Source of the DNA: Bacillota bacterium
Lineage (GTDB): Bacteria; Bacillota; Clostridia; Lachnospirales; Lachnospiraceae
Length of the DNA: 10,391 nt
Direction of reading: 5' to 3'
NCBI GenBank assembly: GCA_023387655.1
Contig: JAEWHR010000043.1
Location: 1-10,391, forward strand
How positions within the stretch are numbered: the stretch's first letter is position 1; each line of letters begins with the position of its first letter. Below the pieces are notes generated by a model. The model was not told the origin of the DNA, did no database searches, and worked only from the letters and a program-made list of their open reading frames with translations. Both the position numbers and the translations under genes were made by a program. Below, one piece after another: positions 1 through 6,413 of the stretch.

Positions 1-1101
1 CTTACCTTTATGAACCTTATGATTAATGATTCGACCTAAATCAGGATTACCACCAAGGTAGCAGTTGTCTCGGTAAGCAAGTGGGGTGTCCGGATTATTC
101 ATGCGTTCAGGATAGAATACAGACTCTTCAAAGGTACCATTGCGAACTAGATAGAGGGAAGCGTTTGCATCATATTTCATATAGGTGAGCTTTGTTTTAA
201 ATTTTGGATAAATAAAAGTAAAATCATCAATACCAGCATACCACTTACCAACTCGGTTTGCTAAGGAACCTATAAAGGACTGTTTTAGAGCAACTTGATT
301 ATAATTTGATCCATTATAGGTTTGTTTGTTATATTGAAAACCGTAGTTTTGTTCCATATAGTCTAGGATATACTGATAAGCAAAAAAAGCTGTTTCTGTA
401 GTCCAATGATGATCTGTATTATAAAAAAGGCTTTGGTAATCCAAAAAGTTATTAGAGAATACCTCCCGAAAGTCTATGAAATCAATCTCTAGTTTACGAA
501 GGCCTTCTAGCAGTTTATCCGCGTTTTTGTTAGGATAGTCTTCTAAACCATATGGTAACTCATTATCTTCTTGATTCACCTTATATGGTGCTTGTACATA
601 GAGAAGTTTGGTTCCGATGGATTTTAGATACTTATTTAGGACAGTAAAGTTCTTATGAGCAATTCGAACACCAATATCCGGATAAGTATAGGTCAATTGA
701 CCATTATCCATTTTATAGACGGTATTATTTTCGTTTGGCTCCGGTATCATTCTTTTTTGTAAAAGTCTTTGAGCCAATCCATTCCAATCAATCAAGGATA
801 GCCTACCAGGGATAGAATCATTAATTACAGACTCTGTTGTGGAAAATACCTCTCCAAGTTTATCAGAAAATGAAAGATTATTAGCAAGTACATTGGGTTC
901 CGTAGCCTCATCAATAATGTCATCATTCTCAGTTTCTGCTTCTTTATTTATATCCAAAGAATTTTTTACTGAACTTTTTATTTCCCATATAAGTTTGGGA
1001 GCCTCAATCCATAAACCAATAAAATAAATCATTATGATAAGGAGAAATAAGCCTGCGGTTATTAGACTTCCAATATGCAATTTGTTTTTATCATGTTCCA
1101 T
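1..1101 (-). CDS. DHHW-family (AlgJ/AlgX/DltD-like) surface O-acetyltransferase accessory protein, partial (C-terminus beyond window)
   Basis: The first 367 residues are visible without a stop; the 3' end lies off the left edge. An N-terminal hydrophobic segment (about residues 11-31) would anchor the protein with its bulk outside the cell. The diagnostic motif TDHHWT is at residues 229-234 (D230, H231), the Asp-x-His part of the SGNH-type catalytic site of DHHW/AlgJ-like proteins. In this family the catalytic serine lies further C-terminal, so it is expected just past the edge and cannot be checked. I chose the ATG at 1101 because GGAG lies 6 nt upstream; an in-frame ATG at 1113 lacks a ribosome binding site. 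It follows the MBOAT gene by 66 bp on the same strand, the usual arrangement in which the MBOAT brings acetyl across the membrane and the SGNH-like partner passes it to a polymer. The acceptor (exopolysaccharide, peptidoglycan or teichoic acid) cannot be told from sequence. Confidence 0.85.
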   Translation of the reverse strand, partial: MEHDKNKLHIGSLITAGLFLLIIMIYFIGLWIEAPKLIWEIKSSVKNSLDINKEAETENDDIIDEATEPNVLANNLSFSDKLGEVFSTTESVINDSIPGRLSLIDWNGLAQRLLQKRMIPEPNENNTVYKMDNGQLTYTYPDIGVRIAHKNFTVLNKYLKSIGTKLLYVQAPYKVNQEDNELPYGLEDYPNKNADKLLEGLRKLEIDFIDFREVFSNNFLDYQSLFYNTDHHWTTETAFFAYQYILDYMEQNYGFQYNKQTYNGSNYNQVALKQSFIGSLANRVGKWYAGIDDFTFIYPKFKTKLTYMKYDANASLYLVRNGTFEESVFYPERMNNPDTPLAYRDNCYLGGNPDLGRIINHKVHKGK

Positions 1102-1167
1102 CGCAATCTCCATTCTGTAAGAATTCCGCGAATTTAGGCAACAGCACAAATTCGTTGACTACCTTTC

Positions 1168-2577
1168 TTAGAAGTTAAAATAGATAAAAGGATTGTAAGC
1201 ACCTTTTACGATATAGGTGAGTGATACGAAAAAAAGAACAATATAAAAAATTGGGGTAAGGATATAACTGATTGTTAACTCATAATAATGTAAGCGTTTT
1301 TTTAAGTATGGTAAAAGTGGTATAGAGCAGAGAATAGCAAAAATTAAGAAAATAAAATTATCTAAAAAATAAAATCTTGCCAAAGTATCTGTGTAAAATC
1401 CACCCACTCCAAACATAGAACCAAGGTAAGAGAAAGCTGCTGGCAAGTCAATAGCGCGGAAGAATACCCAACCAATGCATACAAAGAATAAGGTGTAAAA
1501 GTGCCTTAAGATTCGAAAACCAGAAGTTCTTTCAAAATGCGTTAGTTTCTCCGTAGTTATTAATAGAAAATATAAAAACCCCCAAATAACAAAGGTCCAA
1601 TTTGCTCCATGCCATACTCCAGTTAAAACCCAAACAATGAATAGATTACGTATCAGTTTGAGTTTTGAATCTACCCTACTTCCTCCTAATGGGAAATAAA
1701 CATAGTCTCGAAACCAACTTCCAAGAGAGATATGCCATCTTCTCCAAAACTCCGAAATGGAGGCTGAGATGTATGGATAATTAAAATTTTCATCAAAATG
1801 AAAACCAAACATTTTCCCAAGACCAATTGCCATATCCGAATATCCAGAAAAATCAAATAGAATTTGAAATGAATAGGAAATTGCACCAAGCCAAGCAAAT
1901 GCTGTAGATAATTGATCACTTGGTAAAGAAAAAGCTTTATCTGCTATAATAGCAAAATTATTAGATAATAATACTTTTTTTGATAAACCAATAATAAACC
2001 GAACACAGCCCTCAGAAAAATCTGTTATATTTTCTTTTCTATGGTTAATCTGATTTGCTATTGTTTCATATCGAACGATAGGACCTGCAATCAATTGAGG
2101 AAATAGTGCTATATATAGACCAACATTTAAAGGATTTTTTTGAACTTCACCTTGCCCTCGATAAACATCAATGACATAGGAGATGGCTTGAAAAGTAAAG
2201 AATGAAATCCCGATTGGTAATAAGATATCTGGAACAGGAAGCTTTAAGGAGAAAAATGCGTTAATATTGGTTACGGTAAATACTAGGTATTTGTAAATAA
2301 AAATAATACTAAGGTTATACAGTACTGTAATAGTAAGTAAGATTTTGCTGATTACCTTATTATTTCGATGTAAATCAATATTTAGACCGATTACGTAATT
2401 AACTAGGATAGAGAGTAGCATTATGATTACAAACCAAGGCTCTCCCCATGCATAGAAGAGAAGGCTGGCTAAAAATAAAAAAATATTCTGTGCCAATCTC
2501 TGTGAATAGAGGGTATAATATATGATTAAGACAAGTGGTAAAAATACTAAAAGAAATATACTTGAGGAAAATATCAT
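1168..2577 (-). CDS. MBOAT-family membrane O-acyltransferase (AlgI/DltB/PatA-like)
   Basis: A 469-residue polytopic membrane protein, close to the usual length of AlgI-type acyltransferases, beginning MIFSSSIFLLVFLP as that family typically does. Hydrophobic segments fill most of the chain. The MBOAT core is clear: SEFWRRWHISLGSWFRDYVY at about 275-294 (H282) and WHGANW at 322-327, whose H323 matches the invariant catalytic histidine. The family moves an acyl group, normally acetyl, from a cytoplasmic donor across the membrane for transfer to a surface polymer. A longer reading from an ATG at 2601 is possible, but it has no ribosome binding site, while the ATG at 2577 has GGAGG 5 nt upstream. 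The DHHW partner follows directly. I found no convincing -35/-10 pair upstream; the gene lies after the terminator of the BIG2 gene, so it should have its own promoter between about 2590 and 2685. Confidence 0.93.
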   Translation of the reverse strand: MIFSSSIFLLVFLPLVLIIYYTLYSQRLAQNIFLFLASLLFYAWGEPWFVIIMLLSILVNYVIGLNIDLHRNNKVISKILLTITVLYNLSIIFIYKYLVFTVTNINAFFSLKLPVPDILLPIGISFFTFQAISYVIDVYRGQGEVQKNPLNVGLYIALFPQLIAGPIVRYETIANQINHRKENITDFSEGCVRFIIGLSKKVLLSNNFAIIADKAFSLPSDQLSTAFAWLGAISYSFQILFDFSGYSDMAIGLGKMFGFHFDENFNYPYISASISEFWRRWHISLGSWFRDYVYFPLGGSRVDSKLKLIRNLFIVWVLTGVWHGANWTFVIWGFLYFLLITTEKLTHFERTSGFRILRHFYTLFFVCIGWVFFRAIDLPAAFSYLGSMFGVGGFYTDTLARFYFLDNFIFLIFAILCSIPLLPYLKKRLHYYELTISYILTPIFYIVLFFVSLTYIVKGAYNPFIYFNF

Positions 2578-2582
2578 AAAGA

Positions 2583-2587
2583 CCTCC
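2583..2587 (-). promoter_or_regulatory. Ribosome binding site that sets the MBOAT start
   Basis: The minus strand reads GGAGG followed by TCTTT and ATG, a 5-nt spacer. It lies inside the longer open frame that begins at 2601, so it argues for the start at 2577 and removes eight N-terminal residues. Confidence 0.8.
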
Positions 2588-2684
2588 GAAATTTTATTCA
2601 TGAAAAGAAAGAGAACGAAAAGCGTACTTTTTCTTGTGAGTTCCTATTTGATAGTATTCTCAAAAAATTAAAAATTATTGGTAA

Positions 2685-2716
2685 TAAAAAATAGACCATC
2701 GTTATTGATGGTCTAT
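2685..2716 (-). terminator. Intrinsic terminator of the BIG2 gene
   Basis: On the minus strand a perfect 10-bp stem, ATAGACCATC / GATGGTCTAT, with a 6-nt loop is followed at once by TTTTTATT. It starts 5 nt after the stop codon of the BIG2 gene and should separate that transcript from the MBOAT operon downstream. Confidence 0.9.
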
Positions 2717-2721
2717 CTAAG

Positions 2722-3474
2722 TTATTTTGCTGAACCAGATGAGGTATTAGAAGTGTTTTTTGCCATTGGGCTAATCGTAGGTTCTGGAGTAGTACTTGGA
2801 GCTACTAACTCATCACCTTCTTCTAATTGAATTGAGTCATCTTTTTCTACCACTGTAATGGTACATTTTGTTATTCCGTTATCAACAATCGCATAAACCG
2901 TAGTAGCTCCTACGCTTTTTGCGGTAACTCTGCCACCTGAGCTTATAGATACGATAGAAGAATCGGTGGAGGAGAATCTAGCAGTTTCTACCGTATTATA
3001 CGGAGCAATGATGTACTTCAATGTAGTTTTCTGACCAAGAGCCATCTTTAACTCTGTTTTAGTAAAACGAATACTAATGGCTGGTACTCCAACATTGATA
3101 TCACATTGTAAGGTTCCAATTGTCTTAATGCCTTCTTTTACAGTAACAGTTACTGTCGCGGTTCCAATTTCCACACCAGTAATTTCGCCCTTATCATCTA
3201 CTGTGACTATATTGGTATCACTAGATTTATAAGTAACGGTTTGGTTTTCTGTAATATTGTATACTTTTAATGAATAGGTTTTACCTTTCACTATATCTTT
3301 GCTTTTTACATTTAGTTTTATCTCGGCTTGAGTATCTTTTGATGCAGAAGAAGACTCTTCTGTAGTTGTTTTTGCATAAGCCTCAGAGCTCTTACTAGTA
3401 AAAGGCAAAAATAATACAAAGATAAGCAGGAAACTAAGGACAAATATGCACTTTTTAATTTTGCTATAGGTCAT
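2722..3474 (-). CDS. Secreted protein with two BIG2 (bacterial Ig-like) domains
   Basis: A 250-residue exported protein. Basic residues (KIKK) precede a hydrophobic core at about 9-24, and AYA-K at 32-35 is a plausible signal peptidase I site. A Ser/Thr/Glu-rich linker (about 36-48) leads to two BIG2-like domains, about 52-129 and 131-208. Both carry the family pattern of a lysine-Gly-x-Lys/Gln-x-x strand, then SSDTNIVTV or SSTDSSIVSI, a Gly turn, and a G-x-A-T-V-strand (GTATVTV; GATTVYA). The tail (about 211-250) is acidic, then Pro/Thr/Ser-rich. I see no LPXTG motif, lipobox or C-terminal membrane anchor, so it is either released or held non-covalently. BIG2 domains are generic surface folds and do not show a substrate. 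The start at 3474 is chosen over an in-frame ATG at 3513 because GGAGG lies 8 nt upstream and the shorter form has a standard signal peptide. It is divergent from the two-component genes. Confidence 0.9.
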   Translation of the reverse strand: MTYSKIKKCIFVLSFLLIFVLFLPFTSKSSEAYAKTTTEESSSASKDTQAEIKLNVKSKDIVKGKTYSLKVYNITENQTVTYKSSDTNIVTVDDKGEITGVEIGTATVTVTVKEGIKTIGTLQCDINVGVPAISIRFTKTELKMALGQKTTLKYIIAPYNTVETARFSSTDSSIVSISSGGRVTAKSVGATTVYAIVDNGITKCTITVVEKDDSIQLEEGDELVAPSTTPEPTISPMAKNTSNTSSGSAK

Positions 3475-3482
3475 AACATAGT

Positions 3483-3487
3483 CCTCC
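3483..3487 (-). promoter_or_regulatory. Ribosome binding site that sets the BIG2 protein start
   Basis: GGAGG on the minus strand lies 8 nt upstream of the ATG at 3474. It falls inside the extended open frame beginning at 3513, which supports the shorter protein. Confidence 0.75.
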
Positions 3488-3517
3488 TTACTATTTTTCT
3501 TTGTCACATCCAAGATT

Positions 3518-3546
3518 AGTATAAACGGATATTTTGTCAGAATAAT
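3518..3546 (-). promoter_or_regulatory. Candidate promoter of the BIG2 gene, good -10 and poor -35
   Basis: The minus strand has TATACT (3523-3518) as a -10. The hexamer 17 bp upstream is ATTATT, a poor -35. A CTGACA nearby (3540-3535) is only 11 bp from the -10, too close. A strong -10 with a weak -35 and boxes just upstream (3554-3582) is what an activator-dependent promoter looks like. The start would be near 3511, giving a leader of about 37 nt. Confidence 0.45.
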
Positions 3547-3553
3547 GGCAAAA

Positions 3554-3597
3554 TGTTAAAAAATCTTAAGAATCTGTGTTAAAATATTAAGATTTTA
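3554..3597. promoter_or_regulatory. Candidate response-regulator operator between divergent promoters
   Basis: On the minus strand TTAACA occurs at 3582-3577 and again at 3559-3554, 23 bp apart (about two helical turns), with a TCTTAA between them at 3571-3566, giving a period of about 11-12 bp. OmpR/PhoB-family regulators usually bind direct repeats at this spacing. The same stretch holds a perfect 10-bp inverted repeat, AAAATCTTAA (3560-3569) and TTAAGATTTT (3587-3596), so a dimer site of the other symmetry is also possible. It sits upstream of both divergent promoters. Binding by the neighbouring regulator is inference. Confidence 0.35.
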
Positions 3598-3611
3598 TTT
3601 CAAAAAAACTC

Positions 3612-3640
3612 TTGTCTTATATGACTTTATTCAATATAAT
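3612..3640 (+). promoter_or_regulatory. Sigma-A-type promoter of the two-component operon
   Basis: TTGTCT (3612-3617), a 17-bp spacer and a perfect TATAAT (3635-3640). Transcription should start near 3647, giving a leader of about 136 nt before the GTG start at 3783. I see no clear riboswitch or attenuator in that leader. Confidence 0.75.
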
Positions 3641-3769
3641 GTAGATATACTTGGGTTATTATGTAATAAAATACAATATAGGGCGAAACTTCATATGATT
3701 TTTATTATGTCCTTAGTATTTGTAGCATTTAATACAATTATTCATAAGATAAAGATGTGATGTTGAGAT

Positions 3770-3774
3770 GGAGG
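3770..3774 (+). promoter_or_regulatory. Ribosome binding site for a GTG start
   Basis: GGAGG ends 8 nt before the GTG at 3783. No ATG lies in a suitable position, so the response regulator starts at GTG. Confidence 0.8.
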
Positions 3775-3782
3775 TGGCTTGA

Positions 3783-4484
3783 GTGCAACATATTCTAATT
3801 GCAGATGATAATCCAGATATTACAGATGTACTGGCAGCCTATGCAAAAAAGGAAGATTTAATACCAGTGATTGCTGCAGATGGGGAAGAAGCAATCCGGA
3901 TGTTTCGACAATACAATCCAGCCGTAGTATTATTAGATGTCATGATGCCGAAGGAAGATGGATATGAGGTCTGTCGAAAAATCAGAGCAAAATCTGATGT
4001 GCCTGTCATATTGATTACGGCACGTGGAGAAGATTTTGAAAAGATTATGGGATTAGACATTGGCGCTGATGATTATATTGTGAAACCGTTTAGTCCAAGT
4101 GAGGTTATGGCTCGTATAAGAGCAGTATTACGACGAATGACTAAGAAGGATAAAGAACAAATTTCTGAGAATGTATTATCCATTGCAAATCTAGAGATTA
4201 ATTTGGAGGAATATACGTTACATATCGGTGGCACTAAGATTTCTTTAACAAAGAAGGAAATCGAAACCATGTGGACTTTGGCTAGTAATCCGAATAAAGT
4301 TTTTACGAGAGATAACCTGCTTGACAGTCTATGGGGCTTTGATTATTTTGGTGACAGCCGAACTGTAGATTCCCATATAAAAAGGTTGCGAGCAAAACTT
4401 GATATCATAGAGCATCCAAATTGGTCCATTAAAACAATTTGGGGAGTAGGATACAAGTTTGAGATTGATGAAAATGTGCGATGA
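3783..4484 (+). CDS. OmpR/PhoB-family response regulator (receiver + winged helix)
   Basis: A 233-residue DNA-binding response regulator of normal family length. The receiver domain (about 2-118) has the acidic pair D8/D9, phosphoacceptor D52 in LLDVMMP, T79 and K101 (IVKPF), all the residues needed for phosphotransfer. The C-terminal part (about 130-229) is an OmpR/PhoB winged helix, with the LTKKEIETMWTLASNP start, the recognition-helix region SRTVDSHIKRLRAKL and the terminal hairpin IKTIWGVGYKF. It starts at GTG behind a good ribosome binding site. Its last 4 bp overlap the kinase gene (ATGA), so the two should be co-translated and act as a pair. The signal and targets are not shown by the sequence; the divergent BIG2 gene and its own promoter are the nearest candidates. 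Confidence 0.96.
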   Translation: MQHILIADDNPDITDVLAAYAKKEDLIPVIAADGEEAIRMFRQYNPAVVLLDVMMPKEDGYEVCRKIRAKSDVPVILITARGEDFEKIMGLDIGADDYIVKPFSPSEVMARIRAVLRRMTKKDKEQISENVLSIANLEINLEEYTLHIGGTKISLTKKEIETMWTLASNPNKVFTRDNLLDSLWGFDYFGDSRTVDSHIKRLRAKLDIIEHPNWSIKTIWGVGYKFEIDENVR

Positions 4485-6025
4485 GTGAGAAGGATTTAGA
4501 GTTGATTAATAAGGGAATAGAAGAAGCATCTGGAAGTACTCAGGATAAAATTAAAAAAAAGAGCAGATTATATAATCGTCTATTTTTTAAAGTATACGTA
4601 AATTATGCCCTTATGGTGTTGCTATTTGCTCTCGTACTTGGAAGTGTTTTTCTTCAGTTAAGTGAGAAAGCAACAAAAAATAATACAAGGCAGCAATTAT
4701 TTAGTCAAGCAAAAGCTATTGCAAAGAGATATAATGAATTTATTATTGACAAAGATTATGAAAGTAGTTTGTCTTATATAAAAGTTCTTCTTGAAGTCGG
4801 TATTGTTGCACAAGATGTTTGGGTTGTTTCTAACCCTAATGCCATTTCTCCGATGAATAGTGATATGACTACGATGGATTTACAGGCCTTATCGAAAGAG
4901 TATCAAGAAATATACCTTGGTGCCTTTGCAGGAGTAGATACCTATCGGATTAGTTATAGTAAAACTTATGGCTTTGATGTGATTTCTGTTGGAGTTCCAG
5001 TCAAAGGTGCGAATGGTGAGGTATGCGGTGCAATCTTATTAAATGCTGAAGTAGAACGGCAAACAGAGTCTATTAGGGATACAAAATCTATGATATACCT
5101 AAGTATGGTAGTAGCTTTAATTGTATCTTTTATCTTCGCCATTGTATTTGCAAGACAGCTTGTAAGACCTATCTCTAAGATGCGTCAAACAGCGTTATTA
5201 TTGGCAGAGAAAAAATACGAATTGAAAACGGGAATTGATAGGAAAGATGAAATTGGTGATTTAGCTAGAACAATTGACTTCTTAACTGATAAATTAATGG
5301 AAAATGAAGTTATTCGAAAGAATCTAGATCAAATGCGAATGGACTTCTTTGCGAATGTTTCTCATGAGCTTAGAACACCAATTACAGTCGTGCGTGCGTA
5401 TACGGAGAGCCTAGTGGATGGTGTGATTGAAGAGGAATCCACAAAGCAACAATATTATGAGAAAATGTTATTAGAATGTAAAAGTATGGAGCGCTTAGTC
5501 GGAGATTTGTTAATCTTATCGAAGATGCAAAACCCTGATTTTGAAATTGAGAAAGAACCTGTTAATTTAACTCAAGTTTTTGATGATATACTAAAAACAG
5601 TTCGAACCATGGGGACAGAAAAGCGTATCTGTGTTTGTTTAGAGAATGATCATGAGATTCAATTAATGTATGGAGACTATGACCGCTTACGTCAAATGTT
5701 TTTGGTAATTTGTGATAACGCGATCAAATTTTCTAAGGAAGATTCTACAATATATATTACCATTACACGGAAAGATAAACTTCGTATTTCGATTCGGGAT
5801 GAGGGTATTGGTATTGCCGAAGAGGAATTGTCTAGTATATTTGATAAATTTTATAAATCAAAGTTACGTCAAAATGCGAAAGGTTCTGGTCTTGGGCTTG
5901 CTATTGCTCGTCAAATTGCATTGAAACATGGAGGAACAATCGAAGTATTCAGTACCCTCTCAGTTGGTACGGAATTTGTATTCTCATTTGATTATATAAC
6001 GGAAGAAGAATTGGAACAAAAGTGA
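4481..6025 (+). CDS. Membrane sensor histidine kinase (extracellular sensor, HAMP, HisKA, HATPase)
   Basis: A 514-residue sensor kinase paired with the preceding regulator. A charged cytoplasmic N-terminus (about 1-36) comes first, then membrane segment 1 (about 38-60). The extracellular sensor (about 62-202) ends in a GVPVKGANGEVCGAILLN stretch like that of PDC/Cache-type folds. Membrane segment 2 is about 204-224 and HAMP about 225-275. The HisKA helix has the phosphorylated H295 in ANVSHELRTP. The ATPase domain shows an N box with N413 (CDNAIKFS), G1 at 440-444 (DEGIG), an F box at 454-459 (FDKFYK) and G2 at 468-473 (GSGLGL). All catalytic motifs are intact, so it should be active. The N-terminal cytoplasmic stretch of about 36 residues is longer than usual for this architecture. 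The ligand cannot be inferred. Confidence 0.96.
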   Translation: MSEKDLELINKGIEEASGSTQDKIKKKSRLYNRLFFKVYVNYALMVLLFALVLGSVFLQLSEKATKNNTRQQLFSQAKAIAKRYNEFIIDKDYESSLSYIKVLLEVGIVAQDVWVVSNPNAISPMNSDMTTMDLQALSKEYQEIYLGAFAGVDTYRISYSKTYGFDVISVGVPVKGANGEVCGAILLNAEVERQTESIRDTKSMIYLSMVVALIVSFIFAIVFARQLVRPISKMRQTALLLAEKKYELKTGIDRKDEIGDLARTIDFLTDKLMENEVIRKNLDQMRMDFFANVSHELRTPITVVRAYTESLVDGVIEEESTKQQYYEKMLLECKSMERLVGDLLILSKMQNPDFEIEKEPVNLTQVFDDILKTVRTMGTEKRICVCLENDHEIQLMYGDYDRLRQMFLVICDNAIKFSKEDSTIYITITRKDKLRISIRDEGIGIAEEELSSIFDKFYKSKLRQNAKGSGLGLAIARQIALKHGGTIEVFSTLSVGTEFVFSFDYITEEELEQK

Positions 6026-6038
6026 AAATTCGACATAT

Positions 6039-6072
6039 AATGTAATAAATATTGGAATCCAATAATTACATT
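6039..6072 (+). terminator. Hairpin after the kinase gene, possible weak terminator
   Basis: AATGTAAT (6039-6046) pairs with ATTACATT (6065-6072), and TATTGG (6050-6055) with CCAATA (6059-6064) around an AAT loop, giving 14 bp with a 3-nt bulge. No T-tract follows, so it is either a weak terminator or an mRNA 3'-end stabiliser. It lies between the kinase stop and the promoter of the next RNA gene. Confidence 0.4.
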
Positions 6073-6082
6073 CTTATAATAC

Positions 6083-6111
6083 TTGAAAAAATCATTAGAT
6101 TGGGATATAAT
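6083..6111 (+). promoter_or_regulatory. Strong sigma-A promoter of the 6S RNA gene
   Basis: TTGAAA (6083-6088), a 17-bp spacer and a perfect TATAAT (6106-6111). It predicts a start near 6118, just at the foot of the RNA's closing stem (6122). No coding frame follows, which fits a stable RNA gene. Confidence 0.85.
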
Positions 6112-6117
6112 AATACC

Positions 6118-6300
6118 AAGTTAACTACCTGGGATGCTCGATACTCTTGTTATTTTGAACCTACAATACTTTAAACGGGATTCCTATATTGGTAAGTCGA
6201 TGTCAAGCCTCCGTTTGCAGTGGAAGGCAGAAACTTATTTGCGGTTACCCACCTAGCTTCGCTAGGAGTCAAAATACAGGAACCGGCATTTTGGGAGTTA
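6118..6300 (+). ncRNA. ssrS: 6S RNA (regulator of housekeeping RNA polymerase)
   Basis: About 183 nt from the predicted start to the end of the closing stem, matching the usual size of 6S RNA. It folds by hand into the family's rod. A closing stem pairs 6122-6137 with 6286-6300 (15 pairs including four G-U, one bulged A). A second helix pairs 6146-6158 with 6269-6280 (12 pairs, one bulge). An open central region follows, with a small hairpin CCTAGC/GCTAGG (6252-6266) on its 3' strand. The apical part pairs GTAAGT with ACTTAT (6192-6197/6233-6238) and ends in GCCTCC/GGAAGGC (6207-6212/6222-6228). 6S RNA mimics an open promoter and traps the sigma-70/A holoenzyme in stationary phase. Family recognition comes from memory of clostridial 6S sequences and from this fold; the RNA-gene status (promoter, terminator, no frame) is seen directly. 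The precursor would run to about 6341. Confidence 0.82.
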
Positions 6301-6316
6301 CTAAATCAGAATTTAT

Positions 6317-6341
6317 AAGACAGCAGTTGCTGTCTTTTTTT
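6317..6341 (+). terminator. Intrinsic terminator of the 6S RNA gene
   Basis: AAGACAGC (6317-6324) pairs with GCTGTCTT (6329-6336) around an AGTT loop and runs into seven T residues (6335-6341). It lies about 16 nt after the closing stem of the 6S RNA, so the mature 3' end probably needs trimming. Confidence 0.93.
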
Positions 6342-6376
6342 AATTTATAGGAAATTGCGCCCTATAAATTAAAAAA
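6336..6376. repeat. Perfect 16-bp inverted repeat sharing the 6S terminator T-tract
   Basis: TTTTTTAATTTATAGG (6336-6351) and its exact reverse complement (6361-6376) flank a 9-nt loop. The left arm overlaps the 3' half and T-tract of the 6S terminator, so in a read-through transcript the two hairpins would compete. It sits between the convergent 6S and radical SAM genes and may serve as a back-up block or protect the radical SAM mRNA 3' end. Confidence 0.6.
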
Positions 6377-6413
6377 CTCTCCGAGGGATGCGCACTCCGC
6401 TTACGTGTTTTTT
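6371..6413 (-). other. GC-rich element between A6C and GT6 arms at the 3' end of the radical SAM gene
   Basis: About 29 nt clearly richer in G+C than their surroundings (CTCCGAGGGATGCGCACTCC is the core) are flanked by AAAAAAC (6371-6377) and GTTTTTT (6407-6413), which are complementary. On the minus strand it directly follows the stop of the radical SAM gene and ends in TTTTTT, so it may be that gene's terminator, although I can draw only a few internal pairs. It could also be a short dispersed repeat. Confidence 0.35.

Noticed and set aside
839..1027. Plus-strand open frame inside the DHHW gene
   Set aside because: It is antisense to a clearly coding frame, has no ribosome binding site and its translation is low-complexity Ser/Phe-rich, as expected for a shadow frame.
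1686..1919. Second minus-strand frame inside the MBOAT gene
   Set aside because: It overlaps the conserved MBOAT core in another frame and matches nothing recognisable.
6118..6341. tmRNA, SRP RNA, RNase P RNA or a riboswitch
   Set aside because: There is no tRNA-like acceptor end or tag frame (tmRNA), no GGAAGCA-type SRP loop I can recognise, and at about 183 nt it is too short for RNase P RNA. It ends in its own terminator with the next gene on the opposite strand, so it cannot be a cis riboswitch.
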